Shown here piece after piece: positions 44,232 to 53,600 of a stretch of DNA of 64,000 bases; position 1 is the stretch's first letter, and each line of letters begins with the position of its first letter. This DNA comes from Spongiactinospora rosea (lineage in GTDB: Bacteria > Actinomycetota > Actinomycetes > Streptosporangiales > Streptosporangiaceae), in NCBI RefSeq assembly GCF_003315795.1, contig NZ_QMEY01000001.1, forward strand, positions 930,001-994,000, given 5' to 3'. A program made the translations under genes and the position numbers. Below the pieces are notes generated by a model. It was not told where the DNA came from and made no database searches. It worked only from the letters and a program-made list of their open reading frames with translations.

Positions 44232-45418
44232 CCATCGAGGACGAACTCAGGGACGCCATGTCCACGCAGGTCGGCGACGTGCGAGCGGGGGCGGGCACGG
44301 CGGCGGCCGTGCGCAGGCTGCACCGCCGCCGTACCGTCAGGCTCCGTACGGCGGGCGCGGCGCTGGTGACGGTGGCGGTCGCCGGGACGGTGCCGCTCTA
44401 CCTGGCGATGAGCCCGGGGCAGGAGTCGCCGGGGCTGGGGCAGCGGGCGGCGTCGGGCGCCACGGTAAAGCCGGGCGTGGCGATGCCGGACCTGGCCGGG
44501 ATGACCATGGAACAGGCGGAGCGGGCACTGGGCCGCGCCGGGCTGACGGCCGACTACAAGAGCGCGCCCTCCAGCGCGGTGCCGGGCAACTCGGTGATCT
44601 CGCAGGCGCCCACGGCGGGCACGGCCGTGGAACCGGGAGCCCGCGTCACGGTCACGGTGTCGGACGGGACCAAGGACAAGCTTCCGCCGGAACTGGGCGA
44701 CTTGGGGCAGGGCGGCAGGCGATTCGCCGGGATCGAGTGGAGGTACCTGCCGGACGGGCTGAAGTGGGAGGGCTCGTACGCCGAGGACAGCTTCGGCGCC
44801 GACAGCCTGTCCACCGCATGGAACACCCCGGCCGACACCGAAGAGCCGCCGGGGGTCGACGTGGTCGTCTATCGGGGGGACTCGGCCGCGGAGGCCGCCG
44901 ACCGGCTGACGCGCTACGGCAAGGAGGGCGCCGAGTCGATCACCGTCAGGAACGGCCGGAAGGCGTACCTGGTCGATGTGGGCGAGAACGACTGGGTGCT
45001 GGGCGAGGACGAGTCGGAGCCCGCGCCGACCGCGACTTTCACCGAGCTGCCGTACGAGCTGCCCGCTGAGTCGCTGTCCGCGGAGCCCACCACGATGCCG
45101 TCCGAGGACGGGGAGAAGCCCACCGGACCGAGCGAGCCTGAGGCGACCGGACCGAGTGGACCTGAGGCGACCGGACCGAGCGAGCCTGAGGCGACCGGAC
45201 CGAGTGGACCTGAGGCGACCGGACCGAGTGAACCTGAGGCGACCGGACCGAGCGAGCCTGAGGCCACGCCGTCAGGGGAGTTCAGCAGCCGCCTAATGCT
45301 CTGGCAGGAATCGCCGGAGCTGGCGATCGAAGTAATGATCAGCGCGGAGCTCGCCGGAAAGATGGGCGCCGACGCCGAGCTGAAGAAGATCGCCGAATCG
45401 CTCACCGTCGTGCCGTGA
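44228..45418 (+). CDS. Membrane PASTA-domain protein, putative anti-sigma partner
   Basis: A 396-residue protein. A cytosolic N terminus of about 40 residues with a basic RLHRRRTVRLRT segment precedes one helix (about 41-62). Outside lies one PASTA domain (about 80-142; VAMPDLAGMTMEQAERAL, ISQAPTAGTAVEPG). Then comes a domain of about 110 residues, six tandem TGPS[E/G]PEA repeats, and a C-terminal segment. PASTA domains bind peptidoglycan fragments or beta-lactams. Being coupled to a sigma gene it is likely an anti-sigma or sensor, although the usual zinc-binding HxxxCxxC anti-sigma motif is not visible. Confidence 0.78.
   Translation: MTIEDELRDAMSTQVGDVRAGAGTAAAVRRLHRRRTVRLRTAGAALVTVAVAGTVPLYLAMSPGQESPGLGQRAASGATVKPGVAMPDLAGMTMEQAERALGRAGLTADYKSAPSSAVPGNSVISQAPTAGTAVEPGARVTVTVSDGTKDKLPPELGDLGQGGRRFAGIEWRYLPDGLKWEGSYAEDSFGADSLSTAWNTPADTEEPPGVDVVVYRGDSAAEAADRLTRYGKEGAESITVRNGRKAYLVDVGENDWVLGEDESEPAPTATFTELPYELPAESLSAEPTTMPSEDGEKPTGPSEPEATGPSGPEATGPSEPEATGPSGPEATGPSEPEATGPSEPEATPSGEFSSRLMLWQESPELAIEVMISAELAGKMGADAELKKIAESLTVVP
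45122..45265 (+). repeat. Six 24-bp tandem repeats encoding TGPS[E/G]PEA
   Basis: A 144-bp array inside the PASTA protein gene. The fifth residue alternates Glu, Gly, Glu, Gly, Glu, Glu, so the unit may have expanded in pairs. It encodes a flexible extracellular stalk. Confidence 0.95.
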
Positions 45419-45428
45419 GCCGGCGAGG

Positions 45429-45453
45429 GGGCCCGCCCTGCGGGAGCGGGCCC
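45429..45453. terminator. Hairpin between convergent genes
   Basis: GGGCCCGC and GCGGGCCC form an 8-bp stem around nine bases, between the PASTA gene stop and the convergent aminotransferase. TTG follows on the plus strand. Confidence 0.6.
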
Positions 45454-45465
45454 TTGCCGCTCGCG

Positions 45466-46671
45466 TCAGCGGATCTCTGAGAACAGCTTGGCGATCCGGC
45501 TGACGCCCTCCACCAGGTCGTCATCGCCCAGCGCGTAGGACAGCCGGAAGTAGCCCGGCGTGCCGAACGCCTCGCCCGGCACCACCGCGACCTCGGCCTC
45601 TTCGAGCACCAGCTCGGCCAGCTCGGCGGTCGTGGCCGGGCGACGGCCGCGCAGCTCCTTACCGAGGAGCTGCTTGACCGACGGGTAGACGTAGAACGCG
45701 CCCAGCGGCTCGGGGCAGAGCACGCCGGGGATCTCGTTGAGCATCCGCACGATGGTCTGGCGGCGGCGGTCGAACGCCTCGCGCATGGTCGCCACCGCCG
45801 ACAGGTCGCCGGTCAGCGCGGTCAGCGCGGCGGCCTGGGACACGTTGGCCACGTTGGAGGTGGCGTGCGACTGGAGGTTGGTCGCGGCCTTCACGACGTC
45901 CTTGGGGCCGATCATCCAGCCCACCCGCCAGCCGGTCATCGCGTAGGTCTTGGCCACGCCGTTCAGGATGACCACGTGGTCGGCCAGCTCGGGCGTGGCG
46001 GTGGCGATGCTGGTGAACTCCGCGCCGCCGTACACCAGGTGCTCATAAATCTCGTCGGTGACCACCCAGAGCCCGTGCTCGACCGCCCAGCGGCCGATCG
46101 CCTCGACCTCGGCGCGGCCGTAGACCGCGCCCGTCGGGTTGGACGGCGAGACGAACAGCAGCGCCTTGGTCCGCTCGGTGCGGGCCGCCTCAAGCTGGTC
46201 GAGGCTCGCCAGGTAGCCGGTCGTCTCGTCGGTGACGACATCGACCTGGACCCCGCCCGCCAGCTTGATCGCCTCGGGGTAGGTGGTCCAGTAGGGCGCT
46301 ATCACGATGACCTCGTCGCCCGGGTCGAGCAGCGTGGCGAACGCCTCGTACACCGCCTGCTTGCCGCCGTTGGTGATCAGCACCTGCGAGGTGTCGGCCC
46401 GGTAGCCCGAGTCGCGGAGCGTCTTGTCCACGATCGCCTGCTTGAGCTCGGGCAGGCCGCCCGCCGGGGTGTACTTGTGAAAGCGCGGGTTGCGTGCGGC
46501 CTCGACGGCGGCCTCGACGATGTAGTCGGGCGTCGGGAAGTCCGGCTCGCCCGCGCCGAAGCCGATCACCGGACGGCCGGCCGCCTTCATGGCCTTGGCC
46601 TTGGAGTCCACCGCGAGGGTCGCGGACTCGGAGATGGCTGCGATACGCGCTGAGATGCGAGGTCGGGTCAT
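45466..46671 (-). CDS. aspC: Aspartate-type PLP aminotransferase
   Basis: A fold type I class I aminotransferase of about 401 residues. Landmarks are [41 protein letters not shown], and the PLP Lys in [16 protein letters not shown]. The family transfers amino groups between aspartate and 2-oxoglutarate in most bacteria; prephenate or other acceptors cannot be excluded. The ATG at 46671 gives the usual [13 protein letters not shown] start; an ATG at 46680 would add three residues. It diverges from the tRNA-Trp/secE unit. Confidence 0.92.
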   Translation of the reverse strand: MTRPRISARIAAISESATLAVDSKAKAMKAAGRPVIGFGAGEPDFPTPDYIVEAAVEAARNPRFHKYTPAGGLPELKQAIVDKTLRDSGYRADTSQVLITNGGKQAVYEAFATLLDPGDEVIVIAPYWTTYPEAIKLAGGVQVDVVTDETTGYLASLDQLEAARTERTKALLFVSPSNPTGAVYGRAEVEAIGRWAVEHGLWVVTDEIYEHLVYGGAEFTSIATATPELADHVVILNGVAKTYAMTGWRVGWMIGPKDVVKAATNLQSHATSNVANVSQAAALTALTGDLSAVATMREAFDRRRQTIVRMLNEIPGVLCPEPLGAFYVYPSVKQLLGKELRGRRPATTAELAELVLEEAEVAVVPGEAFGTPGYFRLSYALGDDDLVEGVSRIAKLFSEIR

Positions 46672-46746
46672 ACCCCCCATGCTCCCAGACGCGCAGGGCC
46701 GTCACCTCCTCTTATCCGGGGCGTGTGGCCTGTGGTTCTGCTGCGG

Positions 46747-46776
46747 TTCGACGTGAGGCCGAAACCCCCGTAGACT
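46747..46776 (+). promoter_or_regulatory. Promoter candidate for tRNA-Trp and secE
   Basis: TTCGAC and TAGACT with 18 bases between. A second -10-like TATGGT at 46851-46856 lies about 15 bases before the tRNA. Either could start the tRNA precursor. Confidence 0.4.
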
Positions 46777-46870
46777 GCGGCATGGCCGTGGCCACCGTTC
46801 GTCGTGTGGCCGGCCGAGCGAGTCCTGGCCAGACTCCGGCTCAGTCGGGGTATGGTTGGTTGCACGACCT

Positions 46871-46943
46871 AGGGCACTGGCGCAATTGGTAGCGCACCGG
46901 TCTCCAAAACCGGCGGTTGGGGGTTCGAGTCCCTCGTGCCCTG
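46871..46943 (+). tRNA. tRNA-Trp (anticodon CCA)
   Basis: A 73-base cloverleaf. The acceptor arms AGGGCAC and GTGCCCT pair with a G discriminator, the D-loop includes GGTAGC, and the anticodon stem CCGGT/ACCGG encloses CTCCAAA with anticodon CCA at 46904-46906. The T-arm has GGTTCGAGTCC. CCA is not encoded. It sits directly upstream of secE, a usual actinobacterial arrangement. Confidence 0.97.
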
Positions 46944-47019
46944 CGAGAAGCGGTCCGCGCGGCAGGCGTGTTACAGCGCACCGCAGGTGGCGAGGACACG
47001 ACGGATCAGGTGATTAATT

Positions 47020-47268
47020 GTGGCGATCGACACGCGCGGCGAGACTTCGGACAAGCCGGCTCCCAGCCCTAAGAAGAAGCGCACCACACCGGCCCTGTTC
47101 TATCGGCAGGTGGTCGCAGAGCTGCGTAAGGTCATTTGGCCGACGCGCAAGGACCTGATCACTTACACCACGGTCGTCTTGGTCTTCGTGTTGATCATGG
47201 TGGGCATCGTGTCCGCGCTAGACTTCCTGTTTACGGAGGGTGTGCTGCGGCTCTTCGGGTCCTCCTGA
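47020..47268 (+). CDS. secE: Preprotein translocase subunit SecE
   Basis: An 82-residue SecE. The N-terminal third is polar and Lys-rich, followed by the conserved FYRQVVAELRKVIWPTRKDL and one membrane helix (about 47-70). It stabilises SecY in the Sec translocon. The GTG follows AGGTGA. It begins the secE-nusG-rplK-rplA string. Confidence 0.96.
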   Translation: MAIDTRGETSDKPAPSPKKKRTTPALFYRQVVAELRKVIWPTRKDLITYTTVVLVFVLIMVGIVSALDFLFTEGVLRLFGSS

Positions 47269-47346
47269 GCGATCCGGAGTCGATACCGGCGGGCACGCTC
47301 GCCGGTGTTGCCAGCAGCCCATCCAAAGGAAAGAGAAAGAGTCACC

Positions 47347-48135
47347 GTGTCCGAGTCCCCACTGTCGGCCGGCGGATCCCGCGAGGAGTGGGACGGCGAG
47401 CCCGACGAGGTGATCGAGGCCGTCGGCGAGAGCCCTGAGGCGGCGGAGTCCGAGGCGTCGGAAGAGCCGGAGGCCGCGCAGGAGGCCGATGGCGCCGATG
47501 AGTCGGCCGTCGATGAAGACGGTGACGTCCTTCCGGACCTGTCGGAGGTCGACCCGGTCGAGGAGTTCAAGCGCCAGATGCGCGGCCTCCCGGGCGAGTG
47601 GTATGTCATCCACTCCTACGCCGGTTACGAGAACCGGGTGAAGTCCAACATCGAGACCCGTATCGGCTCGCTCAACATGGAAGACTTCATCTTCCAGGTC
47701 GAGGTGCCCACGCACACCGTGACCGAGTTCAAGAGCGGTAAGAAGGTCCCGGTCAAGGAGCGGGTGCTGCCCGGCTACGTGCTGGTCCGGATGGACCTCT
47801 CCGACGAGTCGTGGGCGGCGGTCCGCAACACGCCCGGCGTCACCGGTTTCGTGGGCCTGTCCAACAAGCCGAGCCCGCTCAACCTCGACGAGGTCGCCAA
47901 GCTGCTCGCGCCCGAGCCCGCCGAAGAGTCCAAGAAGGCGGCGTCCAAGGCCGCGCCCGCCACGGTCGACTTCGAGGTCGGCGAGTCCGTCACGGTCATG
48001 GACGGCCCGTTCGCCACGCTGCCCGCGACGGTCAGCGAGATCAGCGCCGAGTCGCAGAAGCTCAAGGTGCTCGTCTCGATCTTCGGCAGAGAGACCCCGG
48101 TCGAGCTGTCGTTCAACCAGGTCTCGAAGATCTGA
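47347..48135 (+). CDS. nusG: Transcription termination/antitermination factor NusG
   Basis: A 262-residue NusG. An acidic N-terminal extension of about 80 residues rich in Glu and Ala, common in actinobacteria, precedes the NGN domain ([18 protein letters not shown] in part, [12 protein letters not shown]) and the C-terminal KOW domain ([15 protein letters not shown]). NusG binds RNA polymerase, Rho and the ribosome. The GTG at 47347 gives the normal start; the open frame begins slightly earlier without support. Confidence 0.95.
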   Translation: MSESPLSAGGSREEWDGEPDEVIEAVGESPEAAESEASEEPEAAQEADGADESAVDEDGDVLPDLSEVDPVEEFKRQMRGLPGEWYVIHSYAGYENRVKSNIETRIGSLNMEDFIFQVEVPTHTVTEFKSGKKVPVKERVLPGYVLVRMDLSDESWAAVRNTPGVTGFVGLSNKPSPLNLDEVAKLLAPEPAEESKKAASKAAPATVDFEVGESVTVMDGPFATLPATVSEISAESQKLKVLVSIFGRETPVELSFNQVSKI

Positions 48136-48225
48136 GTCATCGCGTAGACTTGCCATTCGTCCCCTCGGTCGCGTAGCGATGAGCCGCGTCCGCGAGGGAT
48201 CGTAAAAGGACCCGGAGAAGGACAG

Positions 48226-48657
48226 ATGCCTCCTAAGAAGAAGATCGCGGCATTGGTCAAGGTCCAGCTCCCCGCTGGCCAGGCCACGCCCGCCCCGCCC
48301 GTCGGTACCGCGCTCGGCCCGCACGGCGTCAACATCATGGACTTCGTGAAGCAGTACAACGCTGCCACCGAGGCCCAGCGGGGGAACATCATCCCCGTCG
48401 AGATCACCATCTTCGAAGACCGCACCTTCAACTTCATCACCAAGACGCCCCCGGCGCCTGAGCTGATCAAGAAGGCCGCCGGTCTCGACAAGGGCAGCGC
48501 CAACCCGCACCGCGACAAGGTGGGCAAGCTCACCAAGGACCAGCTGCGGCAGATCGCCGAGACCAAGATGCAGGACCTCAACGCCAACGACATCGCGGCC
48601 GCCGAGAAGATCATCGCCGGCACCGCCCGGTCGATGGGCATCACGGTCGCCGACTGA
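48226..48657 (+). CDS. rplK: 50S ribosomal protein L11
   Basis: A 143-residue L11. It starts [20 protein letters not shown] and contains [14 protein letters not shown] and the C-terminal RNA-binding part with [10 protein letters not shown]. It forms the GTPase-associated centre of the ribosome. GGAGAAGGA precedes the ATG. Gap to nusG is about 90 bases. Confidence 0.97.
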   Translation: MPPKKKIAALVKVQLPAGQATPAPPVGTALGPHGVNIMDFVKQYNAATEAQRGNIIPVEITIFEDRTFNFITKTPPAPELIKKAAGLDKGSANPHRDKVGKLTKDQLRQIAETKMQDLNANDIAAAEKIIAGTARSMGITVAD

Positions 48658-48749
48658 CGACACCGGCCGGCGATTCAGCCGGTCGGCCAGTGGAAGGGCC
48701 GAGCGCTGGCCCATACCACGACCACTCGTCCATGACACAGGAGTGAGCA

Positions 48750-49469
48750 GTGAAGCGCAGCAAGGGCTACCGCAACGCGGCGGGCCAGATCGACAGGGAC
48801 AACCTCTACGCCCCCGCCGAGGCGGCGAAGCTGGCCAAGGACACCTCTGTCACCAAGTTCGACGCCACCGTCGAGGTGGCGCTGCGGCTGGGCGTCGACC
48901 CCCGCAAGGCGGACCAGATGGTGCGCGGCACCGTCAACCTCCCGCACGGCACCGGCAAGACCGCCCGGGTCCTGGTCTTCGCGACCGGTGACCGCGCCGA
49001 GGAGGCCCGCCAGGCGGGCGCCGACATCGTCGGCGCCGACGAGCTGATCGACGAGATCTCCAAGGGCAACCGGCTCAACGAGTTCGACGCGGTCGTCGCC
49101 ACCCCCGACCTGATGGGCAAGGTCGGCCGGCTCGGCCGGGTGCTCGGCCCCCGCGGCCTGATGCCCAACCCGAAGACCGGCACGGTCACCCCCAATGTGT
49201 CCAAGGCGGTCACCGAGATCAAGGGTGGCAAGATCGAGTTCCGCGTCGACCGGCACGCCAACCTGCACTTCATCATCGGCCGCTCGTCCTTTAGCGAGCG
49301 CCAGCTCGTGGAGAACTACGCGGCGGCCCTCGACGAGGTGCTCCGGCTCAAGCCGTCCGCGGCCAAGGGGCGCTACCTCAAGAAGGTCACCTTCAGCACC
49401 TCCATGGGCCCGGGCATCCCGGTCGACCCCAACATCGTCCGCGGCCTCGTCGCCGAAAACCCCGCCTGA
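48750..49469 (+). CDS. rplA: 50S ribosomal protein L1
   Basis: A 239-residue L1. It has [13 protein letters not shown] opening ([12 protein letters not shown]), [20 protein letters not shown] in part, [15 protein letters not shown] and a conserved C terminus. It binds 23S rRNA at the L1 stalk and represses its own operon in many bacteria. The GTG follows AGGAGTGAG. A strong hairpin follows the stop. Confidence 0.97.
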   Translation: MKRSKGYRNAAGQIDRDNLYAPAEAAKLAKDTSVTKFDATVEVALRLGVDPRKADQMVRGTVNLPHGTGKTARVLVFATGDRAEEARQAGADIVGADELIDEISKGNRLNEFDAVVATPDLMGKVGRLGRVLGPRGLMPNPKTGTVTPNVSKAVTEIKGGKIEFRVDRHANLHFIIGRSSFSERQLVENYAAALDEVLRLKPSAAKGRYLKKVTFSTSMGPGIPVDPNIVRGLVAENPA

Positions 49470-49480
49470 CCCACCCCGAC

Positions 49481-49514
49481 AGCCCACCCCGCCCACACGA
49501 GGCTGGGGTGGGCT
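49481..49514 (+). terminator. Terminator of the secE-nusG-rplK-rplA operon
   Basis: AGCCCACCCC and GGGGTGGGCT form a perfect 10-bp stem around 14 bases, starting 12 bases after the rplA stop; TCGTCCTT follows. Confidence 0.75.
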
Positions 49515-49968
49515 TCGTCCTTCCCGGGGTATCAGGTCATGAAGACACCGCTGTGAAGGCCCGGCACCCCCAACCACCCCCGCCCCCGTACCCCCGGCGC
49601 TCGTCACTTGGCATTCCGCGCTGCCCTGGCCCCCATCCCTCCAACACCAGCCAAGGCCCCTCGCCCACCTGCGGCTACCGATGCGAGGGGCGCGGAGGCG
49701 GACAGGTCGGCCTTGATGTCCGGTACGTCGAGGTGGGCGATGTCGTCCGGCCGATGTCTACGGTCGCCAGCACGTTAGGGGCGGCGAATGTGCAGGTTTG
49801 GCGAGGTAAAGGTGCGTTTACTGCCGAAGTATCGGTAGTTCCCTGATAAAGGCGGACCCTCAGGGTAAACCCGGGGATAACCCGGAGGTCCCGGGGGATC
49901 ACGGCCCGAACGCCCCACCGGCGCGTAGGGTCGGAGTCAGTGCAGGGGATATGAAGGGACTCAAATAG
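49515..49968. other. Intergenic stretch without a supported gene
   Basis: About 450 bases between the L1 terminator and the lipoprotein ATG. Short open frames exist on both strands but none has a convincing ribosome binding site or family resemblance. The last 150 bases contain short CCGGG/CCCGG complementary runs near 49870-49900. The lipoprotein promoter should lie here but I cannot place it. Confidence 0.5.
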
Positions 49969-50799
49969 ATGCGCCGGATTTCACTCGCGATCGCCGCCGT
50001 GAGCGCAGCCAGTGTGGTCGCCCTCACCGGGTGCGGGTCGACGAGTCCGCAGCTCGGCAACGTCAAGCTGGCCGCGGCCGAAGCCGTGGCGCAGACGGCC
50101 GAGAAGGCGGAAGCGGTCACCAGTTACACCGTTGACGCCGTGGCCGAATTCTCACACTCCAAGGGTGAGAGCGGCAAGGTTCAGGGTCGGATGGTGTACC
50201 AGAGCAAGCCGCAGCTCGGGGTCGACGTCACCCTCGACACCGTCGCCTTCGGCGAGAACAGCCTGCCCGGTGGCGCCCGGGCGATCCTGCTCGGCGACAC
50301 CGCCTACGTCAAGGTGGACGCCCTGAAGTCGGCCACCGGCGCGACCAAGCCGTGGATCAAGGCGTCCGTCTCCGACCTCGACGGAGGCCACCAGAGCGAG
50401 GCGAACGACGCGCTCAGCCGGGTCCGGCAGTTCGACCTGGCCGCGGCGGTCAAGCTGGTCACCGCGTCCAAGGACATCAAGGCCGTGGGCACCGAGAGCG
50501 TCGGTGGCGCGGACACCACGCACTACTCCGGCACTTTCCCGGTGGACGAGGCCGTCAAGCTGCTGGACGACGCCAAGCGCGCCCCGGCCGCCGACCAGCT
50601 CGGTGAGTTCAAGGACATCAAGTTCGACCTGTGGGCGGACGCGGAGAGCCTGCCCCGCAAGATCACCCTGAACGGTTCGGCGGAGGGCGGCTCGTTCAAC
50701 GCCACCATGCTGTTCAAGGGCTACAACGAGCCGGTCGAGATCTCGGCCCCGCCGGCGAACGAGGTCGGCGAGATCCCGCAGCAGAAGAACTTCAACTGA
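49969..50799 (+). CDS. LppX/LprAFG-like lipoprotein
   Basis: A 276-residue lipoprotein. The lipobox is LTGC with Cys near residue 22. The mature part resembles the LppX_LprAFG half-barrel: SYTVDAVAEFSHSKG, GRMVYQSKPQLGVDV, VKVDALK, and DIKFDLWADAESLPRKI late in the protein. Mycobacterial relatives carry lipids across the cell envelope or bind lipoglycans. A strong terminator follows. It is the first gene of the stretch inserted between rplA and rplJ. Confidence 0.82.
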   Translation: MRRISLAIAAVSAASVVALTGCGSTSPQLGNVKLAAAEAVAQTAEKAEAVTSYTVDAVAEFSHSKGESGKVQGRMVYQSKPQLGVDVTLDTVAFGENSLPGGARAILLGDTAYVKVDALKSATGATKPWIKASVSDLDGGHQSEANDALSRVRQFDLAAAVKLVTASKDIKAVGTESVGGADTTHYSGTFPVDEAVKLLDDAKRAPAADQLGEFKDIKFDLWADAESLPRKITLNGSAEGGSFNATMLFKGYNEPVEISAPPANEVGEIPQQKNFN

Positions 50800-50827
50800 T
50801 CCGCCACTGACCTTTTTCCACCCACCC

Positions 50828-50860
50828 GAAGGCCCGCGCCTGCCACCGGCGCGGGCCTTC
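50828..50860 (+). terminator. Terminator after the lipoprotein gene
   Basis: GAAGGCCCGCGCC and GGCGCGGGCCTTC form a perfect 13-bp stem with a seven-base loop, followed by GCCCTTT. It also faces the convergent gene ending at 50961. Confidence 0.9.
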
Positions 50861-50960
50861 GCCCTTTCCGAGTCTGCGACGAATACCCGTTCGCCTCGAC
50901 CAAGTGGGGGGCGGGGTCGCGCTGGGCGGTTTCTACACCCGTGTGCACTGCTTGAGGCGT

Positions 50961-51425
50961 TCAGCGTGGGCTGAGCCGGATCACCGGATACTCGCGGTCG
51001 GACTTGCTCTGGTACTTCGCGATCCGGGGCTGGGCGGCGGCGATGCGCTCCCAGGCCCGCTCGCGATCCGCGCCGTCGAGCCGGTGCGGGGCCACCGGCA
51101 GCGGGGGGCGGCCGGGCAGTTCGATCGTGGCGCGGTCCGGGTGCGCCATCAGGTTGACGTACCAGTCAGGGTGCCGGCTCCCGCCGCCCGACGCGACGAT
51201 CAGCCGCCCCCCGTCGGCGTCGTCGGCGAACCACGCCACCGGCGTCTCCCGGGGCTGCCCGCTGCGGCTGCCCACCGTGTTCAGGATCAGCACGTCCATG
51301 CCCATCATCTGGCCGCGGCCCCGCCGTACCTTGCGGTTCATCCGGGCGTTCATCGTGCGCTGCATCCACCGGGAGAACGCGCCGGGCGTGCCGGGCCTGC
51401 GCCTGCTCGTCTGCTGCTGTGCCAT
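50961..51425 (-). CDS. Nitroreductase family deazaflavin-dependent oxidoreductase (DDN-like)
   Basis: A 154-residue protein of the F420-dependent split-barrel family that includes Mycobacterium Ddn. The core shows LILNTVGSRSG, RETPVAWF, VASGGGSRHPDWYVNLMAHP in part, and a basic N terminus. Members reduce quinones or other substrates with F420H2. The ATG follows GGAGGTGGC on its strand. It lies in the insertion between rplA and rplJ. Substrate unknown. Confidence 0.87.
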   Translation of the reverse strand: MAQQQTSRRRPGTPGAFSRWMQRTMNARMNRKVRRGRGQMMGMDVLILNTVGSRSGQPRETPVAWFADDADGGRLIVASGGGSRHPDWYVNLMAHPDRATIELPGRPPLPVAPHRLDGADRERAWERIAAAQPRIAKYQSKSDREYPVIRLSPR

Positions 51426-51506
51426 GAGCCACCTCCGGGGCCGTGGTCCGTTCGCTACCCCGCCAACGTAGGACGGCGGCGGCCCGGCACGCTTCTCCGA
51501 TCCTGC

Positions 51507-52349
51507 TCAGGGCATGTCCAAGGCGCTGAGCAGGGTGCGCAGGATCGGTTCGGCGTGCGTCCACAGGAGGGAGCCGCCCGCGTCGTGGACGAGGTGGTGG
51601 CGGGCGCCGGGGATGCGGCCGGCGAGGGTGCGGCCCTGGTCGGGGGAGTGGGTGGTGTCCTGTTCGCCGTACCAGAGGTCCACCGGGACCTTGATCGCGC
51701 CCAGGTCGTACGGCCAGCGGGACATCGCCAGCAGCGTGTCACGGGCGTAGCCGCCCGGACCCTGGCCGAACGCCTCCGCCATGGCCCCCCGGTACGCGCG
51801 CGCGAACTCCGGCGACTCGTAGACCGCGCGGTCCACGGCGGGCGCGCCGGGCACGATCATGTCCCACAGCACGTCCGGCGTGATGGCGGCGAAGGACCGC
51901 TCGGCCGCCTCCGGGTCGGTGGCGGCCAGGTGTACCAGGTCGCGCAGCGGCGCGGGCAAGGCCGGGCCGAACGCGGGCCAGGCCACCTCGTCGGCCCCCG
52001 ACACGATCGCCACCCGGGCCGCGATCGGGGCACAGGCCAGGGCGAACGGCGCGCCCTGGGAGAAACCGACGATCCGCGGCCGGGTCAGCCCGAGGGCCGC
52101 GACGTCGGCGGCCCAGGAGCCGAGCGTACGGCCGGGGGCGGGATCGGAGGCGCCGAGGCCGGGCCGGTCGAGCGAGATCAGCCGGACGCCGAGCCGGTCC
52201 ACGACGTCGCCGCCGAACCCCAGCGACCGCCCCGTCCCCGCCCCCGGGCAGAACACGACCGGTGTGCCGTCACGCGGTCCCCACTCCGCCCAGCCGAGCC
52301 ACCGCCCGTCCGGCAGCCGGGTGCGCCCGGTGCGCGCGGGCTCCGGCAC
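51507..52349 (-). CDS. Alpha/beta hydrolase
   Basis: A 280-residue hydrolase. The oxyanion segment is VVFCPGAGTGRS, the nucleophile elbow is GFSQGA with Ser near residue 97, and the late catalytic His is in HHLVHDAGGSLL with Asp in WYGEQD. The GTG at 52349 begins two bases after the stop of the MmcQ/YjbR gene, with AGGGAGG upstream, so the two are one unit. Substrate unknown. Confidence 0.82.
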   Translation of the reverse strand: MPEPARTGRTRLPDGRWLGWAEWGPRDGTPVVFCPGAGTGRSLGFGGDVVDRLGVRLISLDRPGLGASDPAPGRTLGSWAADVAALGLTRPRIVGFSQGAPFALACAPIAARVAIVSGADEVAWPAFGPALPAPLRDLVHLAATDPEAAERSFAAITPDVLWDMIVPGAPAVDRAVYESPEFARAYRGAMAEAFGQGPGGYARDTLLAMSRWPYDLGAIKVPVDLWYGEQDTTHSPDQGRTLAGRIPGARHHLVHDAGGSLLWTHAEPILRTLLSALDMP

Positions 52350-52351
52350 CC

Positions 52352-52705
52352 TCAAACGACCTCCCTGGCGAGACGGCGCGGGGCGACGAGGGTGTAGGAG
52401 GTGCGGACCCACTCGGCGATCTCCTGCCAGCGGTCATCGTCCGGCCGGTCGCCGACCTCGACGCGCACCCAGCCGTGCCGCCCCAGCCCGTAGCCGGCGG
52501 GCTCGGCCTCCGGATCGGTGGCCACCACCGCGTCGGCCTCCTCCTTCGGCAGCTTGACGCGTAAGGATGTGGCCTCGGGGTCGGTGAACACGAACGTCTT
52601 GTCGCGCACCCGGAACGTCGGCTGGCCGTCCCATGCCTCGACGTCCACCCGCGTGGCCTCGGGCAGCCGGGCGACGATCTCTTCGAGTCTCGCCATGTTG
52701 CTCAT
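52352..52705 (-). CDS. MmcQ/YjbR family protein
   Basis: A 117-residue single-domain protein of the MmcQ/YjbR (CyaY-like fold) family: LPEATRVDVEAWDGQPTFRV in part, KTFVFTD, SLRVKLPKEEA, and GRHGWVRVEV. The family is often called DNA-binding on structural grounds, but no function is established. Coupled to the alpha/beta hydrolase gene downstream. Confidence 0.88.
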   Translation of the reverse strand: MSNMARLEEIVARLPEATRVDVEAWDGQPTFRVRDKTFVFTDPEATSLRVKLPKEEADAVVATDPEAEPAGYGLGRHGWVRVEVGDRPDDDRWQEIAEWVRTSYTLVAPRRLAREVV

Positions 52706-52742
52706 GAACAGGCAAGATAGCGAACGGCACCGACAAAACGAG

Positions 52743-53570
52743 CTACGCCGACCAGGCGCCCGCCGCCGCCGCGCGGGCGGCGTAGCCGGCGAAGGTTGCC
52801 GGTTCCCGCCCGAGGACGAGCCGCACGTCGCCGGTCGGTTCGGACATGTGCCCGGCGCGGTGCAGCGCGAACATGTCGCCCAGCGCGTCCGCGACGGCCT
52901 CGGGGAAGCCCTCGGCGATCAGTTCGGCCCGGTAGGCGGCCGGGGTCAGCTCCACGTACTCGATCGTCCGCCCCGCCGCCCGGCCCATGATCTCGACGGC
53001 CTGGCGGAACGTCAGTGCCTCGGGCCCGGAAAGCTCATAGATCCGCCCCGCGTGCCCGTCCTCGGTCAGTGCGGCGGCGGCCACCGCCGCCAGGTCCTCC
53101 ACGTCGACGAACGGCTCGGGCACGTCCCCGATCGGCAGCGCCAGCCGCCCGGTCCGTACCGGGGCGTGCCAGATGTCCTCACTGAAGTTCTGGGCGAACT
53201 CGTTGGCGCGCAGCACGGTCCACTCCGCGCCGGAGGCGGCCACGGCCCGCTCCGCGGCGATCATGCCCGCCCCGAAGTCGCCTTGGATGTGCTCGATCCC
53301 GCGCCCGGAAAGGACCACGAAACGCTCGACCGGCCCGTGCCGCCGGGCCTGTTCGACGAAGCCGGCGACGGGGGCGGGGTCGTCGGGGGCGATCAGGTAC
53401 ACCGCCCCGGCCCCCTTGGCCGCCGCTTCCCACGTCCGCGGGTCGGACCAGTCGAAGGGAACCGCGCTGGAGCGGGAGGCCGGCCGTACCGGGAGGTCGC
53501 GTTCGCGCAGCAGTCGTACCAAACGGCGGCCGGTCTTGCCGGTCGCGCCGAGAACCAGAATGTCGTCCAT
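52743..53570 (-). CDS. NmrA-like NAD(P)-binding oxidoreductase
   Basis: A 275-residue Rossmann protein of the atypical SDR/NmrA group: ILVLGATGKTGRRL as the nucleotide loop, VVLSGRG, TVLRANEFAQNF, and PFVDVEDLAAVA. Such proteins act as quinone or flavin reductases or as redox sensors. It diverges from the AraC gene with 86 bases between starts; the regulator probably controls it. Confidence 0.88.
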   Translation of the reverse strand: MDDILVLGATGKTGRRLVRLLRERDLPVRPASRSSAVPFDWSDPRTWEAAAKGAGAVYLIAPDDPAPVAGFVEQARRHGPVERFVVLSGRGIEHIQGDFGAGMIAAERAVAASGAEWTVLRANEFAQNFSEDIWHAPVRTGRLALPIGDVPEPFVDVEDLAAVAAAALTEDGHAGRIYELSGPEALTFRQAVEIMGRAAGRTIEYVELTPAAYRAELIAEGFPEAVADALGDMFALHRAGHMSEPTGDVRLVLGREPATFAGYAARAAAAGAWSA

Positions 53571-53600
53571 GCCTGACAGCCAACCGCCGCGACGCCCGTA

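Noticed and set aside
33942..45265. Tandem repeat arrays as possible CRISPR
   Set aside because: Both arrays (33942-34013, 45122-45265) are in-frame coding repeats without spacers.
46782..46892. Short ORF with a promoter six bases upstream (MAVATVRR...)
   Set aside because: It runs into tRNA-Trp and stops inside it; the promoter is better explained as that of the tRNA.
49508..49846. 112-codon plus-strand ORF after the L1 terminator
   Set aside because: No ribosome binding site, starts inside the terminator and has no recognisable features.
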